A stretch of DNA of 32,733 nt from Acetobacteraceae bacterium AT-5844 (GTDB taxonomy: Bacteria > Pseudomonadota > Alphaproteobacteria > Acetobacterales > Acetobacteraceae): NCBI GenBank assembly GCA_000245075.1, contig JH599948.1, forward strand, positions 1 through 32,733. Direction: 5' to 3'. Numbering within the stretch: position 1 is the stretch's first letter; every line of letters begins with the position of its first letter. Below are positions 24,239 through 32,431 of the stretch, piece by piece. The position numbers and the translations under genes were made by a program. A model generated the notes under the pieces. The model saw only the letters and a list, made by a program, of their open reading frames with translations. It was not told where the DNA came from and made no database searches.

Positions 24239-25483
24239 TTAAGCCGCCAGGTCCTGCGCTTCGAAAAAGAACCGCTCCTGGCCAAAATTGCCCGATTTCA
24301 GTGCCAGTGACAGCGGTTTATCGATCCCGCGTACCCAAGGTACGCCCGGCGCGATCTGCGGGCCGATATGGAAGCCGCCAACGTCCAGCGATTGGGTCAC
24401 AATGCCAGATGTCTCGCCACCCGCCACGATAAACTGGTTGAATCCGGCGGCCGCCAGCTTCCGCGCAACGGCACCGAAGGTTCGCTCCACGGCCTCGCTG
24501 GCCTTCGCCGCCCCAAACTTATCCTGCACCGCCTTAAGCTGTGAGGGTTCAGTTGTCGCGTACACCAGCGGGGCCAGACCAGCGTGGGGCTGAGCCATCA
24601 CCCAGTCGGCCAATTCCTGCGCATATCCAGGCTCGGCCAGACAGCGCTCGACCGAGACAGATAGTGAAGCCGCCTCGGCGCAATAGGCAGCGACCTGCGC
24701 ATTGGTCATCTGCGAGCAGGAGCCCGACAGGATCACAGCGCGGCCCTTGGCCGGCCGGCCCTCGGCTGCGGCGTCGCCTACGCCAGGCCATACGCGAGCC
24801 ATTCCATTCGCTAAGCCGGAGCCGCCGGTCACCAGCCTCATGTCGGTCAAGGCTTGCCCCATGGTGGCCAGATGCACGTCATGCAGGGCATCCAGCACGG
24901 CATAGCGGAAGCCCTTTTGCTTCAGGGAAGCCAATGTGTGGCGAACCGCATCTGCACCCTGGTCCATGACGGCGCTCGGCACATTGCCTGCTTTGCCTTG
25001 GGACTGGGCCTCCATGAGCCGCATAAGGTTGGCGTCGGTCATGGGGGTGATGGGGTGGTGGCGCATGCCGGATTCATCGAGCGGCACGCCGTTCACAAAC
25101 AGATAGCCGTTGTAGATCGTGCGGCCATTCACCGGAAGCGCAGGGCAGACCACCGTGAAATTCTGCTCCAGCGCGGCCAGCAGCGCATCGGTGACCGGGC
25201 CGATATTGCCGTGAGGCGTGCTGTCGAAGGTGGAGCAGTACTTGAAGAAGTACTGTGCGCAGGCGCGTGCCTTAAGCCAGTCCAACGCCGCCAGGCTCTC
25301 CGACACCGCCTGCTTGACCGGGCAAGAACGGGTTTTCAGGCTAATGACGGCCACATCGGCATCGACCTGCAGGTCGGCCGACGGGATGCCGTTCAACTGC
25401 ACGGTGCGCTGCCCATTGGCCACCAGGAAGCCGGCAATATCCGTGGCGCCCGTGAAATCATCCGCAATGACGCCGAGGCGCAT
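24239..25483 (-). CDS. otnK: Four-carbon acid sugar kinase, OtnK-type (3-oxo-tetronate 4-kinase)
   Basis: This 414-residue kinase belongs to the former DUF1537 family. The N-terminal substrate domain begins MRLGVIADDFTGATDIAGFL, and continues with ISLKTRSCPV and FFKYCSTFDSTPHGNIGPVT. The C-terminal nucleotide domain carries AVILSGSCSQMTNAQVA and FIVAGGETSGIVTQSLDV. OtnK phosphorylates 3-oxo-tetronate to 3-oxo-tetronate 4-phosphate in L-threonate and D-erythronate catabolism (established for Haemophilus and Cupriavidus members). The SD GAGGAAAGGAAC precedes ATG 25483. It is the last gene of a four-gene operon. The usual partners OtnC (aldolase/decarboxylase) and OtnI (isomerase) are missing here, so the exact substrate is uncertain. 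Confidence 0.9.
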   Translation of the reverse strand: MRLGVIADDFTGATDIAGFLVANGQRTVQLNGIPSADLQVDADVAVISLKTRSCPVKQAVSESLAALDWLKARACAQYFFKYCSTFDSTPHGNIGPVTDALLAALEQNFTVVCPALPVNGRTIYNGYLFVNGVPLDESGMRHHPITPMTDANLMRLMEAQSQGKAGNVPSAVMDQGADAVRHTLASLKQKGFRYAVLDALHDVHLATMGQALTDMRLVTGGSGLANGMARVWPGVGDAAAEGRPAKGRAVILSGSCSQMTNAQVAAYCAEAASLSVSVERCLAEPGYAQELADWVMAQPHAGLAPLVYATTEPSQLKAVQDKFGAAKASEAVERTFGAVARKLAAAGFNQFIVAGGETSGIVTQSLDVGGFHIGPQIAPGVPWVRGIDKPLSLALKSGNFGQERFFFEAQDLAA

Positions 25484-25509
25484 GCTCGTTCCTTTCCTCA
25501 GACCGCAGT

Positions 25510-26178
25510 TCAGGAGCCTACCCGGGCATCAATCATGGCGCGCATGCGCTTTACCGCGGCATGCGGCGCGGTCAGCACCGGCACGGATACCAGCTGGCGA
25601 ACGGCCGCCGCGGCACGGGATGTGGAGAACTGCGCCAGCATGATCGCATCCATCCCTGCCAGCTCCGGCGCGCGCGCCGCGACCAGGCGATTGTGGCTCT
25701 CGGCGTCGTTCTTTCGCAGCAGGTCGATGGCATCGTGCACCAGTATGGTCTTCAGACGCGCCTGGCGGCTGCCCTGCGCGGCAAACTCCTCGAACTCATC
25801 AGTCATGGTGCCGACCGCCGGGCCGAAGGTGGCGAGCATGCCGATGTTCTGGCCCTGAGCCAGGGCCGCCTCGAACATGGCCTCGTTCGGCTTCAGCACC
25901 GGGACGGGCAGCACCGCGCTCAACCTGTCGATGGCCGGACCGAAGGCCGAGCAGGTGACGAGAATTCCGTCCGCCCCCATGCGATAGCCGTAGCGGCCGA
26001 ATTCGACGAAGCGCTCGATCATTGTCTCGGACAGGTCAGGTTCGCGGCTGCGGTCCAGGCTCAGCCCGTCGTCGAGCAGGTTGACGGTCTCAGCGTCCGG
26101 CCACAGCTCGGCGAAGGCGGACTGGATCGGCGCCATGGCGACGGGCGTGGCATGGAGCAGGACAATACGGCGTGACAA
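25510..26178 (-). CDS. Asp/Glu/hydantoin racemase superfamily protein, single active-site Cys
   Basis: This 222-residue protein has a two-lobed racemase-fold pattern: RRIVLLHATPVAMAPIQSAF at the start, the first-lobe cysteine C76 in ILVTCSAFGP, GQNIGMLATFGPAVGTM in the middle, and AIMLAQFSTSRAAAAV where the second catalytic cysteine normally stands. That second position is Phe184-Ser185 here, so the classic two-cysteine racemase mechanism is unlikely. Single-Cys relatives include arylmalonate decarboxylase, which however keeps the other cysteine. The start is TTG 26178, supported by a perfect SD (GGAGGTGAG). Placement between a kinase and a carboxylate transporter suggests action on a hydroxy or oxo acid; isomerase or decarboxylase are both possible. 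Confidence 0.85.
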   Translation of the reverse strand: MSRRIVLLHATPVAMAPIQSAFAELWPDAETVNLLDDGLSLDRSREPDLSETMIERFVEFGRYGYRMGADGILVTCSAFGPAIDRLSAVLPVPVLKPNEAMFEAALAQGQNIGMLATFGPAVGTMTDEFEEFAAQGSRQARLKTILVHDAIDLLRKNDAESHNRLVAARAPELAGMDAIMLAQFSTSRAAAAVRQLVSVPVLTAPHAAVKRMRAMIDARVGS

Positions 26179-26183
26179 TGGGT

Positions 26184-26192
26184 CTCACCTCC
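26184..26192 (-). promoter_or_regulatory. Strong ribosome binding site deciding a TTG start
   Basis: GGAGGTGAG on the minus strand stands 5 nt before TTG 26178. It is nearly fully complementary to the 16S 3' end and no ATG or GTG lies in frame nearby, so it fixes the start of the racemase-family gene. Confidence 0.7.
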
Positions 26193-26244
26193 AAGGATGG
26201 CGCCGGCCGGTGCCGAATGGGCCGCCGGCGCCTGTCTTCCGTGC

Positions 26245-27624
26245 TCAGCGGTACAGGGGCACCAGCCCGAAGATCAGCGCCGAGGCAATAAAGATCGCGA
26301 AGATGGCGAGGCACCAGCCGAAGCAGGCGCGCTGCCACTCCCCCATGTCCAGCTGGGTCATGCTGAGCAGCAGATAGATGAAGGCGGTCAGCGGGCTCAG
26401 CATGTGGAAGGCCTGCCCAAGCAGCGAGGCGAAGCCGACCTCGAAGGGCGTGAAGCCATAGAGCTTGCCGGCCTGGACCAACACCGGCAGCACGCCATAG
26501 AAGAAGGCGTCGTTGGAGAGGAAGAAGCCGCCAGGCGCCGAGATCAGCACCACGATCAGCCCCCAGAAGCGGCCCATGGCGGTCGGCACCACGTTGACGA
26601 GGCTTCCGGCCAACGCATCGGACATGCCGGAATTGGTGAACAGCCCCATGAAGACGCCGGCACCGATGACCATGATGACGGTGGCCAGAACCTCGCCCGA
26701 ATTGGCGTAGAGTCGGTCCTTCTGCTCGGCCAGCGTCTTGTAGTTCACGACCAACGCCAGCACGGTGCCGACGAGAAAGATGAAGACCGGGTCGAAGGTC
26801 CCGCTGATCAGCAGAGCCAGGGAGGCGAAGGTCAGCAGGCCGTTGACCAGCGTGTGCTGCGGCCGCTTCAGCGCATCCTGCTCGCTGGTGGTGTTGGCGA
26901 AGATGGCATCGATATCGGCATCCGACAGATGTTGCACGCCCAGGCGCCGACGCTCAGCCAGGCCCAGGACATAGGCGCCGGCGGTGACAAAGAGGCTAGA
27001 TAGGATCATCCCCGGCAGCAGCCCGTTCAGCAGCCGCTGCACGTCGATGCCCTCGATCACCGCAATGACGCGCGCCGTCGGCCCGCTCCAGGGCAGCAGG
27101 TTCAGGATCGTGTTCTGCAGGATGAGCAGCACGCCCAGATGCATCATCTTCAGGTTGAGCTTGCGATAGACCGGAATAAGCGCTGTGCAGCAGATCAGCG
27201 TGGTTGTCGTGCCGTCACCGCTCATGGAGACGATGGTGGCCAGGATGCTGGTGGCCACCAGCACCTTCAACGGATCTCCCTTGGCCAGATGCACCATCTT
27301 GCGCGCCAGCGGATCGAACAGCCCGACATTCAACATCAGCGAGAAGAACATGATGGCGAAGAACAGCATGAAGGCCGTGCCCGAGGTCCGGGTCAGCCCC
27401 TGCTTGATCCAGGTGCCCAGCACGCTGATCTGGTCCCACAGCGTCACCGCCTCGACCGGCATTTTCAGCGTCTTCGCCGTGGGCGCCGCGTAAAGGCCCA
27501 GCATCGCGCCGATCACGGCAAACAGCACCGGGATCAGCACGATGGCCGTGAAGGGGTGCATCTTCTTGGTCAGGATCAACGCCATGAACACGATGACCGT
27601 CAGCCAAGCCAATATGGCGAGCAT
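26245..27624 (-). CDS. CitMHS-family citrate/carboxylate:H+ transporter
   Basis: This 459-residue membrane protein has about 11-12 hydrophobic segments. CitMHS features are HPFTAIVLIPVLFAVIGAML near the N-terminus, MSGDGTTTTLICCTALIPVY around residue 137, NLLPWSGPTARVIAV near 175 and the C-terminal half motif APGGFFLSNDAFFYGVLPVL. The family takes up citrate as a metal complex with protons, but many members in sugar-acid clusters probably carry other hydroxycarboxylates. It begins 47 bp after the SAF-oxidoreductase gene and ends 66 bp before the racemase-family gene. In this setting a tetronate-type acid is a reasonable guess for the substrate. The SD is weak (AAGAAAG). Confidence 0.9.
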   Translation of the reverse strand: MLAILAWLTVIVFMALILTKKMHPFTAIVLIPVLFAVIGAMLGLYAAPTAKTLKMPVEAVTLWDQISVLGTWIKQGLTRTSGTAFMLFFAIMFFSLMLNVGLFDPLARKMVHLAKGDPLKVLVATSILATIVSMSGDGTTTTLICCTALIPVYRKLNLKMMHLGVLLILQNTILNLLPWSGPTARVIAVIEGIDVQRLLNGLLPGMILSSLFVTAGAYVLGLAERRRLGVQHLSDADIDAIFANTTSEQDALKRPQHTLVNGLLTFASLALLISGTFDPVFIFLVGTVLALVVNYKTLAEQKDRLYANSGEVLATVIMVIGAGVFMGLFTNSGMSDALAGSLVNVVPTAMGRFWGLIVVLISAPGGFFLSNDAFFYGVLPVLVQAGKLYGFTPFEVGFASLLGQAFHMLSPLTAFIYLLLSMTQLDMGEWQRACFGWCLAIFAIFIASALIFGLVPLYR

Positions 27625-27671
27625 CTTGTTTCTTTCTTACTCTCGGACGTTTCGCGAGGTGAGGGCGACGA

Positions 27672-29087
27672 TCAGGCCAGGAAGGTCTTGTCCTGCAGGC
27701 GCCGTAGCTTCCAGAGCAGCGAGCCGGCCGGCTCCTCGACCATGTCGTAGGTAATCAGCGTGCCTGCCGGGATCGCGATACGGGCGCGGTTGCCGGTCAG
27801 CAGATGCGCGCAGGCGGCATTGCCAGGCGCCACCGGCTGCGCCGGAACGATACGCCCTGTCAGTTGCTGGCTGTGGTCATTGCCGAACACCTCGCCGGCG
27901 GCGATATCGCGCGCCGCGACCTTCACCAGGTCGTAGCGCGGCAGGAAATCGTCCGAGCCAGTGTCGAGGCCGAGCAGCCCGGCCACCAGAATGGTGCTGG
28001 AGGTCTCGACGCCGCACAGGTGGTAGGGGCGGTAGATGACCGCGGTGCTGTCGTCATAATTGGCGATCTGCCCCTTGGTGGTCAGTACGTGATTGGAATA
28101 GGCATTGTCACAGCGCACCACCAGGAAGACACCGCCGCCCAGGCCGGATTCGTCAGGCGCTCGCAGGCAGGTGGCCAGATCCAGCGTGCCCGGATTCATG
28201 AAGATGCCGCCCAGTGCAGTGGTCGCATAGGCGACCGGGATCTCGGTGATGCGCAGCGGCGCGTGAATCAGCGTGTCCACCGCCGGGGCCAGGCCGGTGT
28301 AATTGGCGGCCACCGTCATCTCGCAGAGGTCATAGGCGCCGGGCTGCGGCAGCCGCGCCAGGATGCGCTTGCGGTGGGCGATGTATTCTTCCGAACGACC
28401 CTCGGGGATCATCTCCATCCAGGGACGGTCTTCCTCGGCGACCTCGATCACCTCGACCGCGGGGGCGTGGATCTTCTTGTCGGTCTTGATGCGTACTGTG
28501 CCGGCAGCGCGGTCATAGACGAATTCACCGTCCGTCGCCTTGCCGCCGCTCAGCACGGTGAGGCCCACCGACTTGGCCCATTCATAGAGCTGGATCAGCA
28601 GCCCGTGCTGGTCGCCATCGACCGGCGTGTAGACGACGCCAGCCTCACGGGCCATCTTCTTCAAGATCGGACCGATGGTGACGTCGCAGTCCTTGGTGAT
28701 CATCGCTACGTGCTTGCCCTGGCGGATGGCATCCACCGCGTAGCGGGCGCTGGCCTCGGGTGTGCCGGTGCTCTCGCACACCATGTCGAGGGCCTTGATG
28801 CCGGCGATGATGTCGCAGCGATCGGTATAGACGCGCTTGCCGGCGGCGATGGCTGCCTCGGCGGCCTCTACCGTGTCGCATTCCACCAGCAGGGCCGGGT
28901 CGAAGCCCGCCTTGTCGTAGGCGCCCCGAGCTGCGGCCAGCGACAGGTCGGCCACCGCCGCCACTGTCATGCGTGGGGTGTACGGGTCCTGTGTGACGAT
29001 GGCGGTGCCGTAGGCGCCGGCGCCGATCAGTCCGACCGTCACCTGTTCCCGCTTTGCGAAGTTCTTATAAAGATGGTGGTAGATCAT
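27672..29087 (-). CDS. SAF-domain, homoserine-dehydrogenase-like NAD(P) oxidoreductase
   Basis: The protein has 471 residues. A Rossmann NAD(P) domain comes first (VGLIGAGAYGTAIV at 18-31, then AVADLSLAAARGAYDKAG and CESTGTPEASARYAVDAI near 110), followed by a catalytic core (ITKDCDVTIG, VDGDQHGLLIQLYEWAK, GGKATDGEFVYD), and a C-terminal SAF domain (about 385-465: VKVAARDIAAGEVFG, ending DMVEEPAGSLLWKLRRLQ). Such two-domain proteins are often annotated as homoserine dehydrogenase-like or FlgA-like. Their substrates are largely unknown. I infer oxidation of a hydroxy acid feeding OtnK. ATG 29087 is chosen because it has GAAGGGG ahead and starts the conserved part. It is the first gene of the operon. 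Confidence 0.88.
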   Translation of the reverse strand: MIYHHLYKNFAKREQVTVGLIGAGAYGTAIVTQDPYTPRMTVAAVADLSLAAARGAYDKAGFDPALLVECDTVEAAEAAIAAGKRVYTDRCDIIAGIKALDMVCESTGTPEASARYAVDAIRQGKHVAMITKDCDVTIGPILKKMAREAGVVYTPVDGDQHGLLIQLYEWAKSVGLTVLSGGKATDGEFVYDRAAGTVRIKTDKKIHAPAVEVIEVAEEDRPWMEMIPEGRSEEYIAHRKRILARLPQPGAYDLCEMTVAANYTGLAPAVDTLIHAPLRITEIPVAYATTALGGIFMNPGTLDLATCLRAPDESGLGGGVFLVVRCDNAYSNHVLTTKGQIANYDDSTAVIYRPYHLCGVETSSTILVAGLLGLDTGSDDFLPRYDLVKVAARDIAAGEVFGNDHSQQLTGRIVPAQPVAPGNAACAHLLTGNRARIAIPAGTLITYDMVEEPAGSLLWKLRRLQDKTFLA

Positions 29088-29293
29088 GCCGCCCCTTCTT
29101 GCCCTGGACGCCAGCATCCATCGGGAAAATTCTTGAACGCATGGCAAGTGGGGCGCCATTCAACCATGACGTTTCTACCCCTTTGTCGCTGGGTTTCTTG
29201 CCATGCCCAGAAATATTAATTCGGCGCGCTGAATCCGTGCTGCACCGACTAGTCCGGTCATAGAAGAAGATCCCGAGACTGTAAAATTGTTGT

Positions 29294-29306
29294 CTTTCAT
29301 CGAAAG
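29294..29306. promoter_or_regulatory. Candidate LysR-type operator in the divergent intergenic region
   Basis: CTTTC-ATC-GAAAG is a 5-bp inverted repeat inside the wider pattern TCTTTCATCGAAAGCTA, 36 bp before the GTG of the LysR gene. The divergent region (29088-29341) is where a LysR protein would bind to control itself and the SAF-oxidoreductase operon. The assignment is by position and symmetry only. Confidence 0.4.
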
Positions 29307-29341
29307 CTATTCCAGATTGGAATGGCTCGAGGGAAGTAGCG

Positions 29342-30250
29342 GTGGACGAAGCCAGCTGGAAAATCATTGCCGAGTTGCGGCGCACGCCCAACGTCACCCG
29401 CGCCGCGGAGCGGCTGTTCATGAGCCAGCCCAACCTGTCGAAAAAGCTGCAGAGCATCGAGGCAGCGCTCGGCGTGCGCCTGGTGCTGCGCACCTCCAAG
29501 GGCATCAGTCTCACGCCTGAGGGCAACTACCTCGCCGATGAAGCTGAGCAGATGTTGGCGAAGCTGATGGACATCCGCCGCAACCTGTTACGGCTGGGCA
29601 GCGGGACCTCGGGCACGGTGCGGCTCGGCATGACCAACGGCTTCGCCCGCCACTTGCTGCCACCCTGCCTGCGCCGCTTCCAGCAGGCCTATCCGGAAGC
29701 GGCCTTCGACATAGCGACCGATATCAGCGACGGCCTGGTGCGCCGGCTGGAGCGTAGCGAGATTCACGTCGGTTTCATCCGCGGCGAAGGGGAAAACGGC
29801 TTCGAGCATGCGCTGATTGGTAGCGAGCAGGCCTGCCTGGTGCATGCTGCGCCCATCGCGCTGGAGGCGCTGCCGCAAACGCCGCAGATCGCTTATCTGA
29901 GCGATCCCTTTGCGCGCCGTCTTGTGAAGCGTTGGTGGCAGAGCCATTTCCACGTGCGGCCGCTGATCGGCATGCGCGCCAATCACGGCGACACCTGCCT
30001 TGAGATGATCGCCAACGGGCTCGGCTATGGCATCTTCCTGGCGCCGAACTTCGTCGGGCAGTCACGGCAGCTTTATTCCACGCCCCTGCATTTCGCCGAT
30101 GGCCAGCCGGTGCTCCGCAAGGCTTGGATGATCTGGCGTCGCGAGTTTTCCGAGATTCCGCTGATCCGCAATTTCCTCGACCATATGAAGGGGGAAATCG
30201 CAGCCGGGCTTCTCGCCCAGGCTCAGACCCTTGAGCGTTCCCGCGCATGA
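29342..30250 (+). CDS. LysR-family transcriptional regulator
   Basis: This 302-residue protein has an N-terminal winged helix-turn-helix (about 5-62: NVTRAAERLFMSQPNLSKKL and LVLRTSKGISLTPEGNYLAD), a linker helix (about 65-90) and a periplasmic-binding-type effector domain (GTVRLGMTNGFARHLLPPCL, then HGDTCLEMIANGLGYGIFLA). The start is GTG 29342 with an AGGGAAG SD. It is divergent from the SAF-oxidoreductase operon over 254 bp, which is the classic arrangement of a LysR regulator and its target operon. I infer activation of that operon in response to its substrate or an intermediate. It ends just before, and slightly overlaps antisense, a small minus-strand frame. Confidence 0.95.
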   Translation: MDEASWKIIAELRRTPNVTRAAERLFMSQPNLSKKLQSIEAALGVRLVLRTSKGISLTPEGNYLADEAEQMLAKLMDIRRNLLRLGSGTSGTVRLGMTNGFARHLLPPCLRRFQQAYPEAAFDIATDISDGLVRRLERSEIHVGFIRGEGENGFEHALIGSEQACLVHAAPIALEALPQTPQIAYLSDPFARRLVKRWWQSHFHVRPLIGMRANHGDTCLEMIANGLGYGIFLAPNFVGQSRQLYSTPLHFADGQPVLRKAWMIWRREFSEIPLIRNFLDHMKGEIAAGLLAQAQTLERSRA

Positions 30251-30444
30251 CTGGACACCACGGCGGCTCTGCCAGGGCTCGCTGCGTGACGCGCTTCGGC
30301 CAGGGGCCCCTGGCCGCGTACGCGCGCGCCCTCATAGGGTACGAAGCGGCCTTCGCTGTCTGCGGCAAAGGCCATCGTGGCGGGCGAGGCGACGGAGATC
30401 GTGACCGCGCCGTCGAGGGCGGCCAAGGCACGACACGTGATCAT
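30223..30444 (-). CDS. Possible small protein downstream of the aldo/keto reductase
   Basis: A 73-codon frame starts with MITCRALAALDGAVTISVAS, 11 bp after the aldo/keto reductase stop, with an AGGGGAT SD-like sequence. It reads FAADSEGRFVPYEGARVRGQ in the middle. I recognise no family. The end overlaps the LysR gene's 3' end by 28 bp on the opposite strand. The start context favours translation, but chance in this GC-rich DNA is possible. Confidence 0.35.
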   Translation of the reverse strand: MITCRALAALDGAVTISVASPATMAFAADSEGRFVPYEGARVRGQGPLAEARHAASPGRAAVVSSHARERSRV

Positions 30445-30455
30445 TGGCAATCCCC

Positions 30456-31436
30456 CTATCCCCGTTCTGTTGACGATGAACCGAGTGGCAAATCGGCTGG
30501 CAGCAGTCCTGCGGCTACCATGTCCCGCCAAAGCGCCTGAGGCACGGGTTGGTCGAGAAGGCGCAGATTGGCTTGCAATTCGGCAATCGTCTGGTGACCG
30601 GCGACGACGCTGGCGGCGGAAGGGTGCAGCAGCGGAAAGCGCAGCGCCGCGGCGGCCAGCGGAAGGCCATACCGGGCACAGATCGCCTGCAGCTGCGCGG
30701 CACGGTTCATGATATCCGGCGGCGCGGGCCGGTAGGCGTAACGCGCGCCGGCCACCGGGCCGGTCGCGAGGATGCCGGTATCAAAGGGGGCGGCTACCAT
30801 CACCGCCGTCTGATGCATGGCACAATGCGGCAGCAGGGCGGAGAGCGCCTCGTGTTGCAGCAACGTCCATCCCCCCGCCAGCATGCAGCAGTCGAAATCT
30901 GCTTCCTGCAGGAAGCGCAGCGCAATCGCGGGTTCACGTAACGCGATGCCGACAGCCCCGATGCGGCCCTCCTCCCGCATCCGGCGGAGCACAGGCCAGG
31001 CACCAGCCATGGCCTCGGCGAAGCGGTGCTCGAATGCCTCGCCATGCAGCGCCGGGATCACGTCATGGATGAAGACGATGTCGATGCGGTCCAGCCCCAG
31101 GCGGCCCAGGCTCGCTTCGATAGCGGCCTCGGTCGCCGCCGCGCTGTAGTCGAAGATATCGCCGTTCGCACCGGCATAGCGGCCAATCTTGGTGGAAAGC
31201 ACGAACTCCCCGCGCGGTCGCTCGCGCAGCGCAGCGCCGAGGCGCCGTTCGCTCTCGCCGGCGGCATAGAGCGCCGCCGTGTCGAAATAGCGCAGGCCCG
31301 CGTCCCAGGCAGCGTCCAGGATGTTCCGGACGCCCTGCGCGCCGGCCGCGCTGATCAGGCTGCCGCCGCCCATACCAAGGCGGGAGACGGTCAGGCCCGT
31401 GCGGCCAACCGGGCTACGCTGGGTCGCGAAGGACAT
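30456..31436 (-). CDS. Aldo/keto reductase (D-threo-aldose 1-dehydrogenase-like)
   Basis: This 326-residue TIM-barrel oxidoreductase has the full catalytic tetrad: D52 and Y57 in YFDTAALYAAGESE, K83 in LSTKIGR and H124 in VFIHDV. The start VGRTGLTVSRLGMGGGSL is typical of AKRs, and the AAWDAGLRYFDTA and VGIALREPAIALRFL segments resemble the L-fucose/D-threo-aldose 1-dehydrogenase group. That group oxidises the anomeric carbon of sugars with NAD(P). ATG 31436 is 4 bp beyond the Bug receptor stop, so the two are cotranscribed, which suggests a sugar or sugar-acid route with binding-protein-dependent uptake. Other AKR substrates cannot be excluded. Confidence 0.93.
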   Translation of the reverse strand: MSFATQRSPVGRTGLTVSRLGMGGGSLISAAGAQGVRNILDAAWDAGLRYFDTAALYAAGESERRLGAALRERPRGEFVLSTKIGRYAGANGDIFDYSAAATEAAIEASLGRLGLDRIDIVFIHDVIPALHGEAFEHRFAEAMAGAWPVLRRMREEGRIGAVGIALREPAIALRFLQEADFDCCMLAGGWTLLQHEALSALLPHCAMHQTAVMVAAPFDTGILATGPVAGARYAYRPAPPDIMNRAAQLQAICARYGLPLAAAALRFPLLHPSAASVVAGHQTIAELQANLRLLDQPVPQALWRDMVAAGLLPADLPLGSSSTERG

Positions 31437-31440
31437 CGCC

Positions 31441-32409
31441 TTACTCCGCGGTGATGCCGCCGGCCTGGATCACCGCGCCCCATCGCGGGATCTCGCTCTT
31501 CACCAATGCCTGGAAATCGGCGGGACCCTTCAAGGCGGGCTCGGCACCGACGGAGATCAGGCGGTTGCGCACGGCAGGCTCATTCATCGCCTTCGCAACT
31601 TCCTCGTAGAGCCGCCGCACGAGGGCCGGATCGGTGCCCGCCGGCACGGCGAGGCCGAGCCAGGCACTGACGTTGAAATCCTTGAATCCCAGTTCCAGCA
31701 TGGTCGGCACGTCCGGTGTCGCCGCCAGCCGTTGCGGGGAGGTCGAGGCCAGCACGCGCAACTTGCCGGCCTTCACGTATTCCAGCACGGTGCCGGTATT
31801 GTCGAACAACATGTCCACGCGGCCGGCCATCAGATCGTTCACGGCCGGCGCATTGCCGCGATAGGGCACGTGGATGAGGTCGAGCTTGGTTTCCTGCTTC
31901 AACATCTCGCCCAGCAGATGGGTGAGCCCGCCCGGGCCGCCCGAGGCGAAGGTCACCGGCTGCTTCTTCGCAAGCTCCAGCAGGCCGGCGAGCGTGGTGG
32001 GCCGGTCCGGCGGCACGAGGAGCCAATAGGGCGTGGCGGCGAACTGCACGACCGGCGTCAGGTCCCGCTCCAGCTCATAGCCGCGATTCTTCGCCAGGCT
32101 CTCATTCACCGCATGGGCGGAGGTGAGGAGAAGGACGGTGTGCGCATCGGGCGCCGCGCGCGCGACGGTGGCCGCCGAAATCGTGCCGCCACCGCCGACG
32201 CGGTTGTCGACCACCACGGCCTGGCCAAGCTGCTCCGACAGGCGCTGGGCCAGGATGCGGGCGATCACGTCGGCCGCGCCGCCCGGCGCAAAGGCGACGA
32301 CGATGCTGACGGCCCGGGTCGGCCATGCCGGCTGCTGCGCCGCGGCCGCGCCGGCGAGCAGCGGGACCAGGGGGAGTGCGAGGGCGGAGCGTCTGGTCAA
32401 CTGTGTCAT
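31441..32409 (-). CDS. Bug/TctC family substrate-binding protein (second copy)
   Basis: This 322-residue periplasmic receptor starts MTQLTRRSALALPLVPLLAG, a Tat-like signal with cleavage near AAAAQ. Family motifs are WPTRAVSIVVAFAPGGAADV, VVDNRVGGGGTISAA, LIHVPYRGNAPAVNDLMAG and DVPTMLELGFKDF. It lacks TctA/TctB neighbours. The SD AGGAAA precedes ATG 32409. It lies between an unidentified partial gene (22 bp upstream) and the aldo/keto reductase (4 bp downstream) in one operon. It is only distantly similar to the copy at 2145, so the two probably bind different carboxylates. Confidence 0.94.
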   Translation of the reverse strand: MTQLTRRSALALPLVPLLAGAAAAQQPAWPTRAVSIVVAFAPGGAADVIARILAQRLSEQLGQAVVVDNRVGGGGTISAATVARAAPDAHTVLLLTSAHAVNESLAKNRGYELERDLTPVVQFAATPYWLLVPPDRPTTLAGLLELAKKQPVTFASGGPGGLTHLLGEMLKQETKLDLIHVPYRGNAPAVNDLMAGRVDMLFDNTGTVLEYVKAGKLRVLASTSPQRLAATPDVPTMLELGFKDFNVSAWLGLAVPAGTDPALVRRLYEEVAKAMNEPAVRNRLISVGAEPALKGPADFQALVKSEIPRWGAVIQAGGITAE

Positions 32410-32431
32410 GCGGAGTTTCCTGTTTTCTTGC

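Noticed and set aside
24051-24242. Plus-strand frame of 63 codons after the FixJ-like gene
   Set aside because: No SD and no family resemblance; it lies in the gap before the convergent OtnK gene.
27804-29219. 471-codon plus-strand frame opposite the SAF oxidoreductase
   Set aside because: Shadow of a well-supported gene; composition is typical of antisense frames.
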